Source: a bacterium (GTDB taxonomy: Bacteria; Desulfobacterota; UBA8473). Taken from it: a stretch of 19,404 bases of DNA. The notes beneath the pieces were generated by a model. The model did no database searches and was not told the origin of the DNA. It worked only from the letters and a program-made list of their open reading frames with translations. This document shows positions 6,262 through 15,437 of the stretch, in pieces. The DNA lies in contig WOUX01000010.1 in NCBI GenBank assembly GCA_009773075.1, forward strand, positions 1-19,404. The letters are read 5' to 3'. The translations under genes and the position numbers were made by a program. The first letter of the stretch is position 1; every line of letters starts with the position of its first letter.

Positions 6262-7212
6262 ATGAAGAAGGATTTTGTAACTATAAAACTGGACAAGGTT
6301 AAAAGCTATTCCATAAAGGAGAGAAAGAGCAAGGTAACTACCGAAAATTTCGGGAAGGTTTTTGCCAAGCATGGCAGTTTTAATGAATTTATGGAGGGTC
6401 TCCCTGATATTCTGGCTGCCAAGGACTTAAAGGAGGTTGTTTCTAGAATTACAGCGGCATATAAGAATCAAAGGACAATAGCCTTTGCCCTTGGAGCCCA
6501 CGTAATAAAGGTTGGGCTAAACCCTATTATTATAGACCTCATGGAAAAAGGTATAATAAGCTCCATTGCCCTAAATGGAGCTGGGATCATTCATGACTCA
6601 GAGATCGCTATGACAGGGCAAACCTCAGAAGATGTGAGTGACGGCTTAAGAGAAGGCTCCTTCGGCATGGCAGAGGAGACGGCTACGGTAATAAATGAGG
6701 CCATTTCTCAGGGTGCAGAAAAAGGTTGGGGGATTGGAGAGTCAGTAGGAAAAAAACTAACGGAACTTGATCTTCCATACAATAACTTGAGTATCCTGGC
6801 TTCTGGCACCAGATTAAGGGTGCCTATCACGGTTCACGTAGCCATTGGAACGGACATAATCCACATGCATCCTTCTTGCAACGGTGCCGCTATTGGGAAA
6901 GGCTCCCATCTGGACTTTCGCCTATTTTCTTCAATAATATCCAGCATGGAGAAGGGAATCTATTTAAATATAGGCTCCTCAGTAGTATTGCCGGAGGTAT
7001 TCCTGAAAGCTTTGACCTTGGTTCGTAATCTGGGTTTTAATGTAAGGGACTTTACCACTGTTAATATGGACTTTATCCAACAATACCGCCCTATAACTAA
7101 TGTGGTTAAAAGACCGACATTAGGGGATGGCAGGGGATACTCTCTCATCGGACACCATGAAATAATGGTTCCTCTCTTAGCGGCAGCCATCCTGGAGGGG
7201 TTAGATTCATAA
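6262..7212 (+). CDS. Deoxyhypusine-synthase-like protein
   Basis: An intact 316-residue protein that resembles the deoxyhypusine synthase fold group in FALGAHVIKVGLNPIIIDLM (75-94) and LNGAGIIHDSEIA (104-116), a likely NAD-binding core. IHMHPSCNGAAIGKGSH (200-216) is another conserved-looking block. Bacteria lack eIF5A, the normal substrate, so the name describes the fold and not the reaction. The loop that carries the catalytic lysine in eukaryotic enzymes is not recognisable. Some bacterial relatives act as homospermidine synthases, but nothing here shows that. ATG 6262 follows a G-rich stretch (GGCGGTGGG, 6245-6253) that can serve as SD. It is convergent with the M16 peptidase gene, with only 2 bases between the stops. 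No polyamine genes are adjacent. Confidence 0.75.
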   Translation: MKKDFVTIKLDKVKSYSIKERKSKVTTENFGKVFAKHGSFNEFMEGLPDILAAKDLKEVVSRITAAYKNQRTIAFALGAHVIKVGLNPIIIDLMEKGIISSIALNGAGIIHDSEIAMTGQTSEDVSDGLREGSFGMAEETATVINEAISQGAEKGWGIGESVGKKLTELDLPYNNLSILASGTRLRVPITVHVAIGTDIIHMHPSCNGAAIGKGSHLDFRLFSSIISSMEKGIYLNIGSSVVLPEVFLKALTLVRNLGFNVRDFTTVNMDFIQQYRPITNVVKRPTLGDGRGYSLIGHHEIMVPLLAAAILEGLDS

Positions 7213-7214
7213 CG

Positions 7215-8471
7215 TCAAACCTCCAATAGATCGTTTGTAAAATTCTTTTCTTTCACAGGCCCAAGAACGGCCAGTGAAAGGTAGTCCTTATTAAAGATAT
7301 CCTCTGCCAACTGGATAACTCCCTCTGGAGCCACCTTTTCAATACCATTGATTATCTCATCTATGGCAATAAATTTCCCGAAATAGATCTCGCTCTTGGC
7401 AAGCCTGCTCATCCTGTTATCAATGCTTTCGCACGCCAGTATCAGATTCCCTTTAAGTTGTTCTTTTGCCATTTGGAGTTGCCCTTTTTTCAGGGCATTG
7501 ATCTTAAGCCTCCTGAGTTCCTTTATAACCAACTCAATTACCTTCTTTAAGGTATCTCCATCGGTACCAGCGTATATTGTGAATAGACCTGTATCAAAAT
7601 ATGCTGACATATAAGAATACACGGAATAAACTAACCCTCTTTTTTCCCTTATTTCTTGAAATAAACGTGAACTCATCCCTCCACCCAGCACAGCATTCAG
7701 GATATAGCTTGCATATCTTAGGGGATGAGTTTGTGAAGGCCCCTTGCTTCCAAGACAGACATGAGTTTGTTCAAGTTCTTTTTCTCGAATTAAGACTTGA
7801 GAAATTGGATTTGGTAAATCTTTGGCTGCATATCCATCCTTTTTCGGCAAGCGACCAAAGTCATCCTCGATCCTTCTAACAACTTCGTCATGCTTAAGAT
7901 TTCCACAAACTGAGATGATTATTCTGTTGGAGGTATAGTATTCTTCGAAAAATTCGATTATCCTGGTTCTATCTATAGTAGCAACGGTTTCTGGCTCTCC
8001 AAGGACTGGATAACCTAAGGGATGTTCACGAAAAAATACCCTGTTAAATAGTTCCTGGATATGCTCCTCTGGAGTATCCTCTACCATGCAGATTTCCTGT
8101 AGTATTACCTGTTTTTCTTTATCAATCTCTTTAGGATTAAAGGTGGAATTAAGAAGGATATCGGAGAGGAGGTCTATGGCAAGAGGAAGGTCTTTAGTCA
8201 ATACCTTTGCATAAAAACTCGTATATTCCTTACTGGTACAGGCATTTAATATGCCACCAACAGAGTCTATCTCTTTTGCAATCTGCATTGTTGTCCTCTT
8301 TTTGGTCCCTTTAAAGAGCATGTGTTCAATAAAATGGGATATCCCATTTTCATTTCTCTTTTCGTCGCGAGACCCAAGGACAACCCAAACACCAATAGAA
8401 ACGGAATTAACGTACGGTATCTCTTCAGTTACTATCCTAATCCCGTTGTCTAAGGTAGTCTTTTGATACAT
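7215..8471 (-). CDS. M16-family zinc metallopeptidase (processing-peptidase-like)
   Basis: A 418-residue insulinase/MPP-type peptidase. The inverted zinc motif HFIEH (His46, Glu49, His50) and the distal Glu126 (VILQEI), about 75 residues later, form a complete active site, so this is the catalytic type and not the inactive partner. The second M16 half runs from about 180 to the end, with GGGMSSRLFQEIREKRGLVY at about 276-295. No signal peptide or membrane segment is visible, so it is probably cytoplasmic. Its substrate is unknown; relatives degrade or trim peptides. It follows pnp by 38 bases with an SD (AGGG) near the ATG and closes the operon. No terminator fits in the 2-base gap to the convergent gene. 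Confidence 0.9.
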   Translation of the reverse strand: MYQKTTLDNGIRIVTEEIPYVNSVSIGVWVVLGSRDEKRNENGISHFIEHMLFKGTKKRTTMQIAKEIDSVGGILNACTSKEYTSFYAKVLTKDLPLAIDLLSDILLNSTFNPKEIDKEKQVILQEICMVEDTPEEHIQELFNRVFFREHPLGYPVLGEPETVATIDRTRIIEFFEEYYTSNRIIISVCGNLKHDEVVRRIEDDFGRLPKKDGYAAKDLPNPISQVLIREKELEQTHVCLGSKGPSQTHPLRYASYILNAVLGGGMSSRLFQEIREKRGLVYSVYSYMSAYFDTGLFTIYAGTDGDTLKKVIELVIKELRRLKINALKKGQLQMAKEQLKGNLILACESIDNRMSRLAKSEIYFGKFIAIDEIINGIEKVAPEGVIQLAEDIFNKDYLSLAVLGPVKEKNFTNDLLEV

Positions 8472-8509
8472 CTTACCCTGTTCTCTAATTCAAAGAACCT
8501 TTCAATTCA

Positions 8510-10606
8510 CTACTCTTTAAGACTCATTCCCAACGCTTCTTTGCGACTGAGTTTAATTCTTCCGGCTTCATCGATACCGAGAACCTTAACTAAGACTTCA
8601 TCACCCTCATTAAGCACATCCCTTACATCCTTGACCCGCTCTGCTGATAACTGAGATATATGTACCAAACCATCAACTCCAGGAAGAATCTCAACAAATG
8701 CCCCAAAGTTCATGATCTTTTTAACCTTTCCCTTATAGATCTCTTCGATCTGAACCTCTTGGCATATCTCTTTAATCATCTCAATTGCCTTATCACCAGC
8801 TTTGCTGTCAACTGATGCTATATTTATCTTCCCTGAGTCATCAATGTCTATCTTTGCCCCCGTTTTCTCAACTATACTTCTGATAACCTTCCCACCAGGA
8901 CCGATTACATCTCGAATCTTATCAGGATTAATCTCCATAGTAATAATCCTTGGGGCATAGATGGATAAAGACTCTCTGGGTTCGGAAATTGCGGCCTTCA
9001 TCTTATCTAATATATAGAGCCGGCCCTCTTTAGCTTGATAAAGGGCCTTTTCGAGTATATCTTTGGTAACCCCTTTAATCTTTATATCCATCTGAAGGGC
9101 TGTAACACCATCCTCAGTACCGGTAACTTTAAAGTCCATATCACCTATATGGTCTTCATCTCCCAAGATATCTGATAATACAATAACATCTTCATCTTCT
9201 TTCATCAAACCCATGGCTATCCCCGCCACATGGGTTTTTATAGGAACTCCGGCATCCATAAGGGAAAGGATTCCTCCACAAACGGTAGCCATAGAAGAAG
9301 AACCGTTTGACTCTAAGACATCAGAGACAAGCCTGATTGTATATGGAAAATCATCATTGGAAGGCAATACCCTGGTAATTGCCCTCTCAGCCAAAGCACC
9401 ATGCCCAATCTCTCTTCTGCCCGGGCCTCTTAAAAACTTAACTTCTCCTACGGAGAAAGGTGGAAAATTATAATGCAGCATGAAGGACTTGTAACTGTCT
9501 CCAAAAATGGATTCTATTTTCTTTTCATCCGATGATGTCCCAAGGGTTGTAGCTGCCATTACCTGCGTTTCACCTCTTGTGAACAAAGCAGAACCATGGG
9601 TTCTCGGTAAGATTCCAACCTCACAGGTAATGGGCCTTATATCATTAAAGCCCCTGCCATCGATCCGTTTTTTCTCGGAGATGTACATTTCTCGAACCAG
9701 TTTCTTCTTTAACTCCGCAATAAGCTCCTTTATCTCCTCTTCTCTTCCTTCATACTCTGGTAAGAGTTGCTCTATGGTCTCCTGTTTGATCTCATCAAAC
9801 ATCTGGTATCTCTCAAGCTTCGCAGGTATCCTTATCGCCTTACTGAGCTTTTCATGAGCCACATTCTCAACCTTCTTCTTGAACTCAGGTTCTACTACCT
9901 TACTTATAACCTCTCTCTTCGGTTTTCCTGCAATTCTTTTTAATTCTTCCTGAATTGTGAGGATTGGCTGCATGGATTCGTGCCCATACCATATAGCCTC
10001 CAACATAACATCCTCGGGAAGCATATTCGCTCCACCTTCCACCATAACCACCGCATCTCGGGTGCCTGCTACAAGAAGATCAAGATCACTCTCCTTTAAC
10101 TGTGAATTTGTTGGATTACAGATAAGCTCACCATTGATTCGGCCTATCCTTACCCCTGCCAATGGACCTGCAAAAGGGATATCAGAAACCTCCAAAGCAG
10201 CAGAAGCACCAATCATTGCCAGGGTATCTGATTCATTTTCTTGATCCACGGATAAGACCGTTGCAATAATCTGGGTTTCATAGAAATACCCGTCTGGAAA
10301 GAGAGGCCGTATGGGTCTGTCGATAAACCTCGAAGTAAGTATTTCCTTTTCACTGGAACGACCTTCACGTTTGAAAAAACCACCAGGGATTTTGCCGGCG
10401 GCATAATTCATCTCTTGATAATCCACTGTTAATGGCAGAAAGTCAACTCCTTCCCTCACCTTTTTATCTGCTACAACAGTCACCAATACTACTGTCTCTC
10501 CATACGTTACAAGCACTGATCCATTTGCTTGCTTTGCCAATTTTCCTGTCTCAATAGAGAGGGCCCTTCCATTTACATCTACACTAACTCTTTCTATCAT
10601 CTCCAA
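8510..10606 (-). CDS. pnp: Polyribonucleotide nucleotidyltransferase (PNPase)
   Basis: A phosphorolytic 3'-5' exoribonuclease central to mRNA decay. The complete 698-residue protein has a first RNase PH domain (about 5-140) with FFKREGRSSEKEILTSR, a helical linker (about 240-310) and a catalytic second RNase PH domain (about 315-540) with the acidic cluster GDEDHIGDMDFK (482-493). A KH domain follows with VIGPGGK (568-573 region), then an S1 domain (about 622-690, GKVKKIMNFGAFVEI). The start is probably TTG 10606: AAAGGAG (10613-10619) lies exactly 6 bases upstream, whereas the next in-frame ATG (10600) is 12 bases away. It is preceded by rpsO, the classic order, with a hairpin in the 67-base gap where PNPase/RNase III autoregulation acts in E. 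coli. Confidence 0.97.
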   Translation of the reverse strand: MEMIERVSVDVNGRALSIETGKLAKQANGSVLVTYGETVVLVTVVADKKVREGVDFLPLTVDYQEMNYAAGKIPGGFFKREGRSSEKEILTSRFIDRPIRPLFPDGYFYETQIIATVLSVDQENESDTLAMIGASAALEVSDIPFAGPLAGVRIGRINGELICNPTNSQLKESDLDLLVAGTRDAVVMVEGGANMLPEDVMLEAIWYGHESMQPILTIQEELKRIAGKPKREVISKVVEPEFKKKVENVAHEKLSKAIRIPAKLERYQMFDEIKQETIEQLLPEYEGREEEIKELIAELKKKLVREMYISEKKRIDGRGFNDIRPITCEVGILPRTHGSALFTRGETQVMAATTLGTSSDEKKIESIFGDSYKSFMLHYNFPPFSVGEVKFLRGPGRREIGHGALAERAITRVLPSNDDFPYTIRLVSDVLESNGSSSMATVCGGILSLMDAGVPIKTHVAGIAMGLMKEDEDVIVLSDILGDEDHIGDMDFKVTGTEDGVTALQMDIKIKGVTKDILEKALYQAKEGRLYILDKMKAAISEPRESLSIYAPRIITMEINPDKIRDVIGPGGKVIRSIVEKTGAKIDIDDSGKINIASVDSKAGDKAIEMIKEICQEVQIEEIYKGKVKKIMNFGAFVEILPGVDGLVHISQLSAERVKDVRDVLNEGDEVLVKVLGIDEAGRIKLSRKEALGMSLKE

Positions 10607-10621
10607 TCATATCTCCTTTAC

Positions 10622-10646
10622 GGGTTTGAGGTCAGACCGCAAATCC
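10622..10646 (-). promoter_or_regulatory. rpsO-pnp intercistronic hairpin
   Basis: On the minus strand, GGATTTGCGGT and ACCTCAAACCC fold on a 3-base loop, with nine pairs and two mismatches. The hairpin sits directly upstream of the pnp SD. In E. coli a hairpin at this place is cut by RNase III and lets PNPase repress its own mRNA. An equivalent role here is inference from position and shape. There is no T-run, so read-through from rpsO is expected. Confidence 0.45.
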
Positions 10647-10673
10647 TTTAATAACGGACTCGACTAAAGAGCC

Positions 10674-10940
10674 TCATTTTCTTATGCCGAGTTTACCAAT
10701 GATACTTCGATACCGATCAGTATCTTTTTCTTTCAGGTAATCCAACAATCGCCTTCTTTGGCCTACGAGTTTCATTAACCCACGGCGCGAGTGATGGTCC
10801 TTCTTGTGCACTTTAAAATGCTCCGTGAGATAATTTATACGCTCACTCAACAGGGCAATCTGGACTTCCGGTGATCCAGTATCTTTATCGTGAACTCTGT
10901 GTTTTCCTATCAATTCTTCCTTTTTCTGAGTATCCAACAT
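10674..10940 (-). CDS. rpsO: Small ribosomal subunit protein uS15
   Basis: An 88-residue S15, one short of the common length. It shows the family blocks HDKDTGSPEVQIALLSERI (17-35), LTEHFKVHKKDHHSRRGL (38-55) and the final YRSIIGKLGIRK. It binds 16S rRNA helix 22 early in 30S assembly and often represses its own mRNA. A good SD (AAGGAG) precedes the ATG. The 86-base gap from truB holds TTCTTT/AAAGAA symmetry and could carry a weak internal promoter, but none is convincing. Confidence 0.98.
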   Translation of the reverse strand: MLDTQKKEELIGKHRVHDKDTGSPEVQIALLSERINYLTEHFKVHKKDHHSRRGLMKLVGQRRRLLDYLKEKDTDRYRSIIGKLGIRK

Positions 10941-11026
10941 TACCTTTAATTCTCCTTCCCAAGAGATTGTCTAACTGATCTTTATCATATATACCCTTCT
11001 TTGTAAAGAATGTTCTTGATGTATGC

Positions 11027-11962
11027 CTAAGTGTTAAAAACTCGAATCAATCTACAAGCCATATCCCACCCTTCTTCCTTGTCAGTTAATGGAGAAGTTA
11101 TCAAAGACTCACCTACAGCGATTAGATCATCCTTTAAAGAAGTAATCCTTAGACTTTCTCCTGTTTTAATATGGGATAGGCAAATATCTTTCAGATCGTC
11201 GACTATAATATGTTTACCATGTCTAACCCTTTTTGCCAGATCGTCATTTACCTTTATCTGAGGTAAGTTATTTAAAGCTCTATCTAATGGGATTACTTTG
11301 TCTTTTACTGCCCCATTTTTGAACAGGACTTCTAACTCATCTGGAGAATGAGAATCTTTGATATAAAAGCTGCCGCTTCTTATCCTTCTCAGCCTAACCA
11401 TGTGGGCACCACAACCCAACCTCTTACCAATATCATCACATAATGTTCTAATATAGGTACCTTTAGAACAGGACACATTGAATGAAACATAGGGAAGATC
11501 AATATTGGTAACATTAATTTTGAAGATGTTTATCTCCCTCTCTGGGGTATCAACGTATATACCTCTTCTTGCCAATTTGTAAAGGGGGGTTCCTTGATAC
11601 TTTAAGGCTGAAAATACTGGTGGCTTTTGCTTAATATTACCTTTGAAACTTATAAAAGCATCAATTATCTTATTATGATCCTCTGGAATCTGATAAGACT
11701 CTCTAATTACTCTACCAAACAGATCCTGGGTGTCTGTTTCTATACCCAGCTTTAAATCTGCTACGTATTCCTTGTCATCATTTATTAGAAATTGAACTAT
11801 CTTGGTCGCTTCATTTATGCAAATAGGAAGAACACCGGTAGCCAGAGGGTCCAAGGTGCCTGTATGCCCTGCTTTATGAACCTTAAGTAACCTTTTTACC
11901 CTCTTCACAACATCATGAGAAGTAACCCCAGAGGGTTTATCAATAATTAATATACCATTCAT
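11027..11962 (-). CDS. truB: tRNA pseudouridine(55) synthase
   Basis: Converts U55 in the T-loop of tRNAs to pseudouridine. The 311-residue protein starts MNGILIIDKPSGVTSHDVV and carries GHTGTLDPLATG with the catalytic Asp38. A KQKPPVFSALKYQG block (about 116-129) and CSKGTYIRTLCDDIG (about 170-184) complete the catalytic core. A PUA-like C-terminal part follows from about 240. The ATG overlaps the nrnA stop by one base (TAATG), which implies translational coupling. Length and motifs are normal. Confidence 0.97.
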   Translation of the reverse strand: MNGILIIDKPSGVTSHDVVKRVKRLLKVHKAGHTGTLDPLATGVLPICINEATKIVQFLINDDKEYVADLKLGIETDTQDLFGRVIRESYQIPEDHNKIIDAFISFKGNIKQKPPVFSALKYQGTPLYKLARRGIYVDTPEREINIFKINVTNIDLPYVSFNVSCSKGTYIRTLCDDIGKRLGCGAHMVRLRRIRSGSFYIKDSHSPDELEVLFKNGAVKDKVIPLDRALNNLPQIKVNDDLAKRVRHGKHIIVDDLKDICLSHIKTGESLRITSLKDDLIAVGESLITSPLTDKEEGWDMACRLIRVFNT

Positions 11963-12918
11963 TAATTCAACCTTTTACTAACAGCCTCAAAAACCTTTCC
12001 CTTTACCTCCAACAGACTGCCTCCGATATTCCCACCCGAAGCATTAGGGTGCCCACCTCCTCCGAATTCCCTTGCTATATCAGCAACATCAACATCTTTA
12101 TTGGATCGAAAGCTAACCTTATAATAATTTTTGGATACCTCTCTGAACAAGACCGCCACTTTTACACCCAAAATGGATCTAGGGTAGTTTACCATATCTT
12201 CTGTGAGTTCTGGAGTAGCCCCTGTTTTTTTAAACATTGAAAGCGTTACCACCACGAAAGCTATCCTTCCATTGCCTAAAATCTCCAATGTATTCAACAC
12301 CAGCCCCAGTAATTTAAGCCTGGAAACAGGCATTTCTTGATAAATCTTCTCAGCCACGCTAGACGGATTGACCCCTATCCTAACCATCTCACTCGCAATA
12401 TGAAAAGCCCCTTCAGTTGTATTAGAATTGCAAAAGGCACCGGTATCCGTTAATACGGCAGTATAGATGTTAAGAGCAATCTCATATGTAATCTCAATGG
12501 GAATATCCTTTAGAAGGGCATATATGAGTTCTGCAGTGGAGCTGGATTGTGAATCAACCAATCTTATATCACCAAATCCACTATTAGTCACATGGTGATC
12601 TATGTTTATTATTTTTCTTATTTTCCTTATCTTCTCAATTTCCTTCCCTACCCTATCAAGGTCGCCACAGTCTAAGACAAAAGCGGCATCAAAAACAAGA
12701 GACCCGTTTATCTCATTAATAATCTCCGTATTCATAGGCAGAAATTGGAGATTCCGAGGGATGGGGTCCTGATTAAAAACCGTTACCTCTTTGCCAATAT
12801 TCTTTAAGGAAATTGCCAGGGCGAGGGCTGAGCCTATGGCATCGCCTTCTGGGTTAATATGGGAGGCGATCAGGAAGGCTTTGTTCCTCTTTATCTCTTC
12901 GACTATTTTCGCTTCCAT
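11962..12918 (-). CDS. nrnA: Bifunctional oligoribonuclease/PAP phosphatase, DHH family
   Basis: A DHH-DHHA1 phosphoesterase of 318 residues. Metal ligands are visible in ASHINPEGDAIGS (His20, Asp26), CGD (84-86), IDHH (Asp107-His108-His109) and LTDTGAF (Asp158). The C-terminal DHHA1 domain has the substrate-binding GGGGHPNASGG motif (about 282-292). It degrades the 2-5 nt RNAs left by PNPase-type enzymes and may dephosphorylate pAp. It lies 4 bases after rbfA and overlaps truB by one base, so it belongs to the operon core. The gene is intact. Confidence 0.93.
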   Translation of the reverse strand: MEAKIVEEIKRNKAFLIASHINPEGDAIGSALALAISLKNIGKEVTVFNQDPIPRNLQFLPMNTEIINEINGSLVFDAAFVLDCGDLDRVGKEIEKIRKIRKIINIDHHVTNSGFGDIRLVDSQSSSTAELIYALLKDIPIEITYEIALNIYTAVLTDTGAFCNSNTTEGAFHIASEMVRIGVNPSSVAEKIYQEMPVSRLKLLGLVLNTLEILGNGRIAFVVVTLSMFKKTGATPELTEDMVNYPRSILGVKVAVLFREVSKNYYKVSFRSNKDVDVADIAREFGGGGHPNASGGNIGGSLLEVKGKVFEAVSKRLN

Positions 12919-12922
12919 TTCA

Positions 12923-13276
12923 TCAGTCAGAGACGGTCCTTTTTAAGCCTTCGAGGATACTATCGATATGGCTTCCATACCTTAATGAACTATCAAATTT
13001 AAAGACAATATCTGGAATATAACGCATTCTTAACCTCTTTCCCAATTTCTTTTTAATATAACTGGATGCGCTATTTAGCCCCTTGGTAGTCTTTTCCAGT
13101 TCTCTGTCACTCTCAACCATACTGAAGAATACCCTTGCCTGACGAAGGTCATCAGTTACTTCAACGTCAGTAATTGTCACAAAACCAATCCTGGGATCTT
13201 TAATGTCTTTTAATAAGATTTGAGCGATCTCTTCTCTAAGGAGGTCAGAAACCCTATCAGCCCTTTTGTAATCCAT
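12923..13276 (-). CDS. rbfA: 30S ribosome-binding factor RbfA
   Basis: A 117-residue KH-type assembly factor for the 5' end of 16S rRNA. The typical start YKRADRVSDLLREEIAQIL, then DPRIGFVTITDVEVTDDLRQARVFFS and the terminal LRMRYIPDIVFKFDSS identify it. A GGGGAT SD lies about 6 bases before the ATG. It acts in the same 30S maturation branch as RimP, whose gene is broken upstream in this operon. Confidence 0.96.
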   Translation of the reverse strand: MDYKRADRVSDLLREEIAQILLKDIKDPRIGFVTITDVEVTDDLRQARVFFSMVESDRELEKTTKGLNSASSYIKKKLGKRLRMRYIPDIVFKFDSSLRYGSHIDSILEGLKRTVSD

Positions 13277-13304
13277 TAAAAATCCCCAGTGTTAGGGTTA
13301 TATA

Positions 13305-13592
13305 TTAAAAATCAAGTATCTCTATCTCTGAGTTGAGTAGGTCCACAACTCTCAGGTCATTGATAAAGTTAGCTATCTTGTCTAAAGAAGAATTGACATA
13401 TCTTTTATCATTACCTACCACACAAAAACCCACCTGTGCTCTTTGCCACTTATCGTTATCCCCTACCTCTGCTATAGATACATTGAACTTCTGTTTAACC
13501 CTATCAATGACCCGTTTTAAAACCTGGCGCTTCCCTTTCAAAGAAGAGTTGTCGTGTATCATAATATCCAGGCGGCAAACACCGATAACCAT
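13305..13592 (-). CDS. DUF503 family protein (YlxP-like)
   Basis: A 95-residue protein of the DUF503/YlxP type, commonly found between infB and rbfA. Key blocks are MVIGVCRLDIMIHDNSSLKGKR (N-terminus), RVKQKFNVSIAEVGDNDKWQRAQVG (middle) and the acidic terminal EIEILDF. Its molecular function is unknown; location suggests a link to ribosome assembly. No clear SD precedes the ATG, so it may rely on read-through and coupling. It lies 28 bases upstream of rbfA. Confidence 0.9.
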   Translation of the reverse strand: MVIGVCRLDIMIHDNSSLKGKRQVLKRVIDRVKQKFNVSIAEVGDNDKWQRAQVGFCVVGNDKRYVNSSLDKIANFINDLRVVDLLNSEIEILDF

Positions 13593-13621
13593 CTTGTTTC
13601 GTAGTAACTACTCAGATGTTT

Positions 13622-13665
13622 AGGCTGAAGGCTGAAGTGCCCTAACAGTCTTCCACCTTCAGTCT
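13622..13665. repeat. Heptad-repeat inverted repeat between infB and the DUF503 gene
   Basis: AGGCTGA-AGGCTGA-AG (13622-13637) faces CTTCCACCTTCAGTCT (13650-13665). The arms are complementary except for three positions and enclose a 12-base loop. The left arm is a tandem 7-mer. It lies inside the operon, in a 112-base gap, in the transcribed strand. The same style of repeat occurs at 17461 and 6058. Confidence 0.55.
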
Positions 13666-13704
13666 ATCTACCTGACTAATTATGGACCTATGTTCAGTCT
13701 CAAA

Positions 13705-15396
13705 TCACAGGGTTGCTAAAACCTTTTCATAAGTATAGGATTCAATAATATCGTCTACCTTCAAATCATTAAAATTTTCTATTCCTATCCCGCATTCATA
13801 GCCGGATTCAACCTCTTTTACATCGTCCTTAAATCTCTTTAATGAGTATATCTTTCCATCGTGAATTACTACATTATCCCGTAATAAACGAGCATGTTCA
13901 CCCTTTACAATCTTTCCATTTAGAACAAAACTACCGGCTATAGTCCCAGTCCTGGATATGGTAAATGTGCTTCTTACCTCTGCCCTTCCTAATGTCTTCT
14001 CCTCCAGGGTTGGCTCTAATAAACCCTCCATGGCTTTCTTCATATCGGATACTACATCATATATAATACTATAAAACCTGATACTAACTTTTTCTTGTTC
14101 AGCAATTTGCTGAACCTTTGTGTCTGATTTAACGTTAAAACCAATGATTATTGCATTTGAAGCAGAGGCTAACATCACATCAGACTCTACTATACCGCCA
14201 ACGGAGGCATGAATACCATGTAATTTTATAGAATCAGTGCTCAGTTCATTTAATGCCTTCAGAAGAGCCTCGATCGAACCCTGTACATCTGCCTTGACAA
14301 TTATATTCAGTTCTTTTACATACCCCTCTTGAATCTTATCATAAAGGTTCTCCAATGCAATTTTGCTCGTCTTCACAAGTTCAGACTCCCTTTTCTTTTG
14401 CTGTCTGAACAATGCAACTTGTCTTGTTTTCTTCTCGTCATCAACTACAATAAAGCTGTCTCCTGCCTCGGGCACTCCAGAAAGTCCGATAATTTCTATG
14501 GGCATAGCCGGACCCACTTGTGTTACCTTTTCTCCATTTTCGTTAATCAGCGCTCTTATCTTCCCAAATTTTACTCCAACTACAAAGGGATCACCGACCT
14601 TTAAGGTGCCTTCTTTAATAAGTACAGTAGCTACAGGCCCCCTACCTTTATCCAGTTTCGCCTCAATCACAACTCCCTTGGCTGCCTTGTTAGGATTGGC
14701 CTTTAATTCTAATAGTTCAGCTTGTAATAGGATAAGCTCCAAGATGTCATTTATACCCTGCTTTTTCTTAGCAGAAACCTCCACAAAGACAGTATCTCCC
14801 CCCAACTCTTCTGGGACAAGTCCATATTCCATGAGGTTTCTCTTCACTTTCTCAATGTCTGCATTGGGTTTGTCAATTTTATTAATCGCAACCATCAATG
14901 TCACACCGGCAGCCTTTGCATGGTTTATAGCCTCAACTGTCTGAGACATCACACCATCATCCGCCGCCACTACCAGAACTACAATATCGGTAACCTGTGC
15001 CCCCCTAGCCCGCATCGCCGTAAAGGCTTCGTGGCCTGGGGTATCTAAAAATACAATGTCACCTTTTGGAAGACTTACGTGATAGGCTCCTATATGCTGT
15101 GTGATACCGCCTGCTTCTTTGCCCATGACATTAGTCTCACGTATAGCGTCTAAAAGAGAGGTTTTTCCATGGTCTACGTGTCCCATTACAGTAACCACAG
15201 GCGGCCTATGCACTAATTCCTCAGGGGCATCTTCCTCTTTTTCCAAAATATCTTCATCTATTGGTATATTTTCAACAGCGTAAGAAAACTCACTGGCAAT
15301 TAAGGAGGCGGTATCAATATCCAAAGGTTGATTAATCGTTGTAACAACTCCCATGTCCAACAACTTCTTTATCACATTACCCACCTTAATTCCCAT
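13705..15396 (-). CDS. infB: Translation initiation factor IF-2, GTPase core (C-terminal piece of split infB)
   Basis: Carries the working part of IF-2, the GTPase that brings initiator tRNA to the 30S subunit. Numbered from ATG 15396, it has G1 GHVDHGKT (72-79), G3 DTPGHEAF (118-125), G4 NKID, domain II, then domains III and IV (C2, fMet-tRNA binding) to the end, 563 residues. Before the ATG the same frame also encodes the conserved TAIKRKIRILETITVNELAKK, so translation should begin upstream in the N-terminal frame. A TAG at about 15482 blocks this frame further up. The nominal ATG has no SD. One lost base in 15438-15484 explains everything. IF-2 is essential, so a sequencing error, a frameshift event, or use of a short internal-start form must be considered. 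Confidence 0.9.
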   Translation of the reverse strand: MGIKVGNVIKKLLDMGVVTTINQPLDIDTASLIASEFSYAVENIPIDEDILEKEEDAPEELVHRPPVVTVMGHVDHGKTSLLDAIRETNVMGKEAGGITQHIGAYHVSLPKGDIVFLDTPGHEAFTAMRARGAQVTDIVVLVVAADDGVMSQTVEAINHAKAAGVTLMVAINKIDKPNADIEKVKRNLMEYGLVPEELGGDTVFVEVSAKKKQGINDILELILLQAELLELKANPNKAAKGVVIEAKLDKGRGPVATVLIKEGTLKVGDPFVVGVKFGKIRALINENGEKVTQVGPAMPIEIIGLSGVPEAGDSFIVVDDEKKTRQVALFRQQKKRESELVKTSKIALENLYDKIQEGYVKELNIIVKADVQGSIEALLKALNELSTDSIKLHGIHASVGGIVESDVMLASASNAIIIGFNVKSDTKVQQIAEQEKVSIRFYSIIYDVVSDMKKAMEGLLEPTLEEKTLGRAEVRSTFTISRTGTIAGSFVLNGKIVKGEHARLLRDNVVIHDGKIYSLKRFKDDVKEVESGYECGIGIENFNDLKVDDIIESYTYEKVLATL

Positions 15397-15437
15397 CTTC
15401 TTAGCCAGTTCATTAACCGTAATAGTTTCTAATATCC

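Noticed and set aside
14363..14944. A 193-codon open frame on plus, antisense to infB
   Set aside because: It lies opposite the strongly conserved IF-2 GTPase core, has no SD, and its serine/leucine-rich product is typical of a shadow frame.
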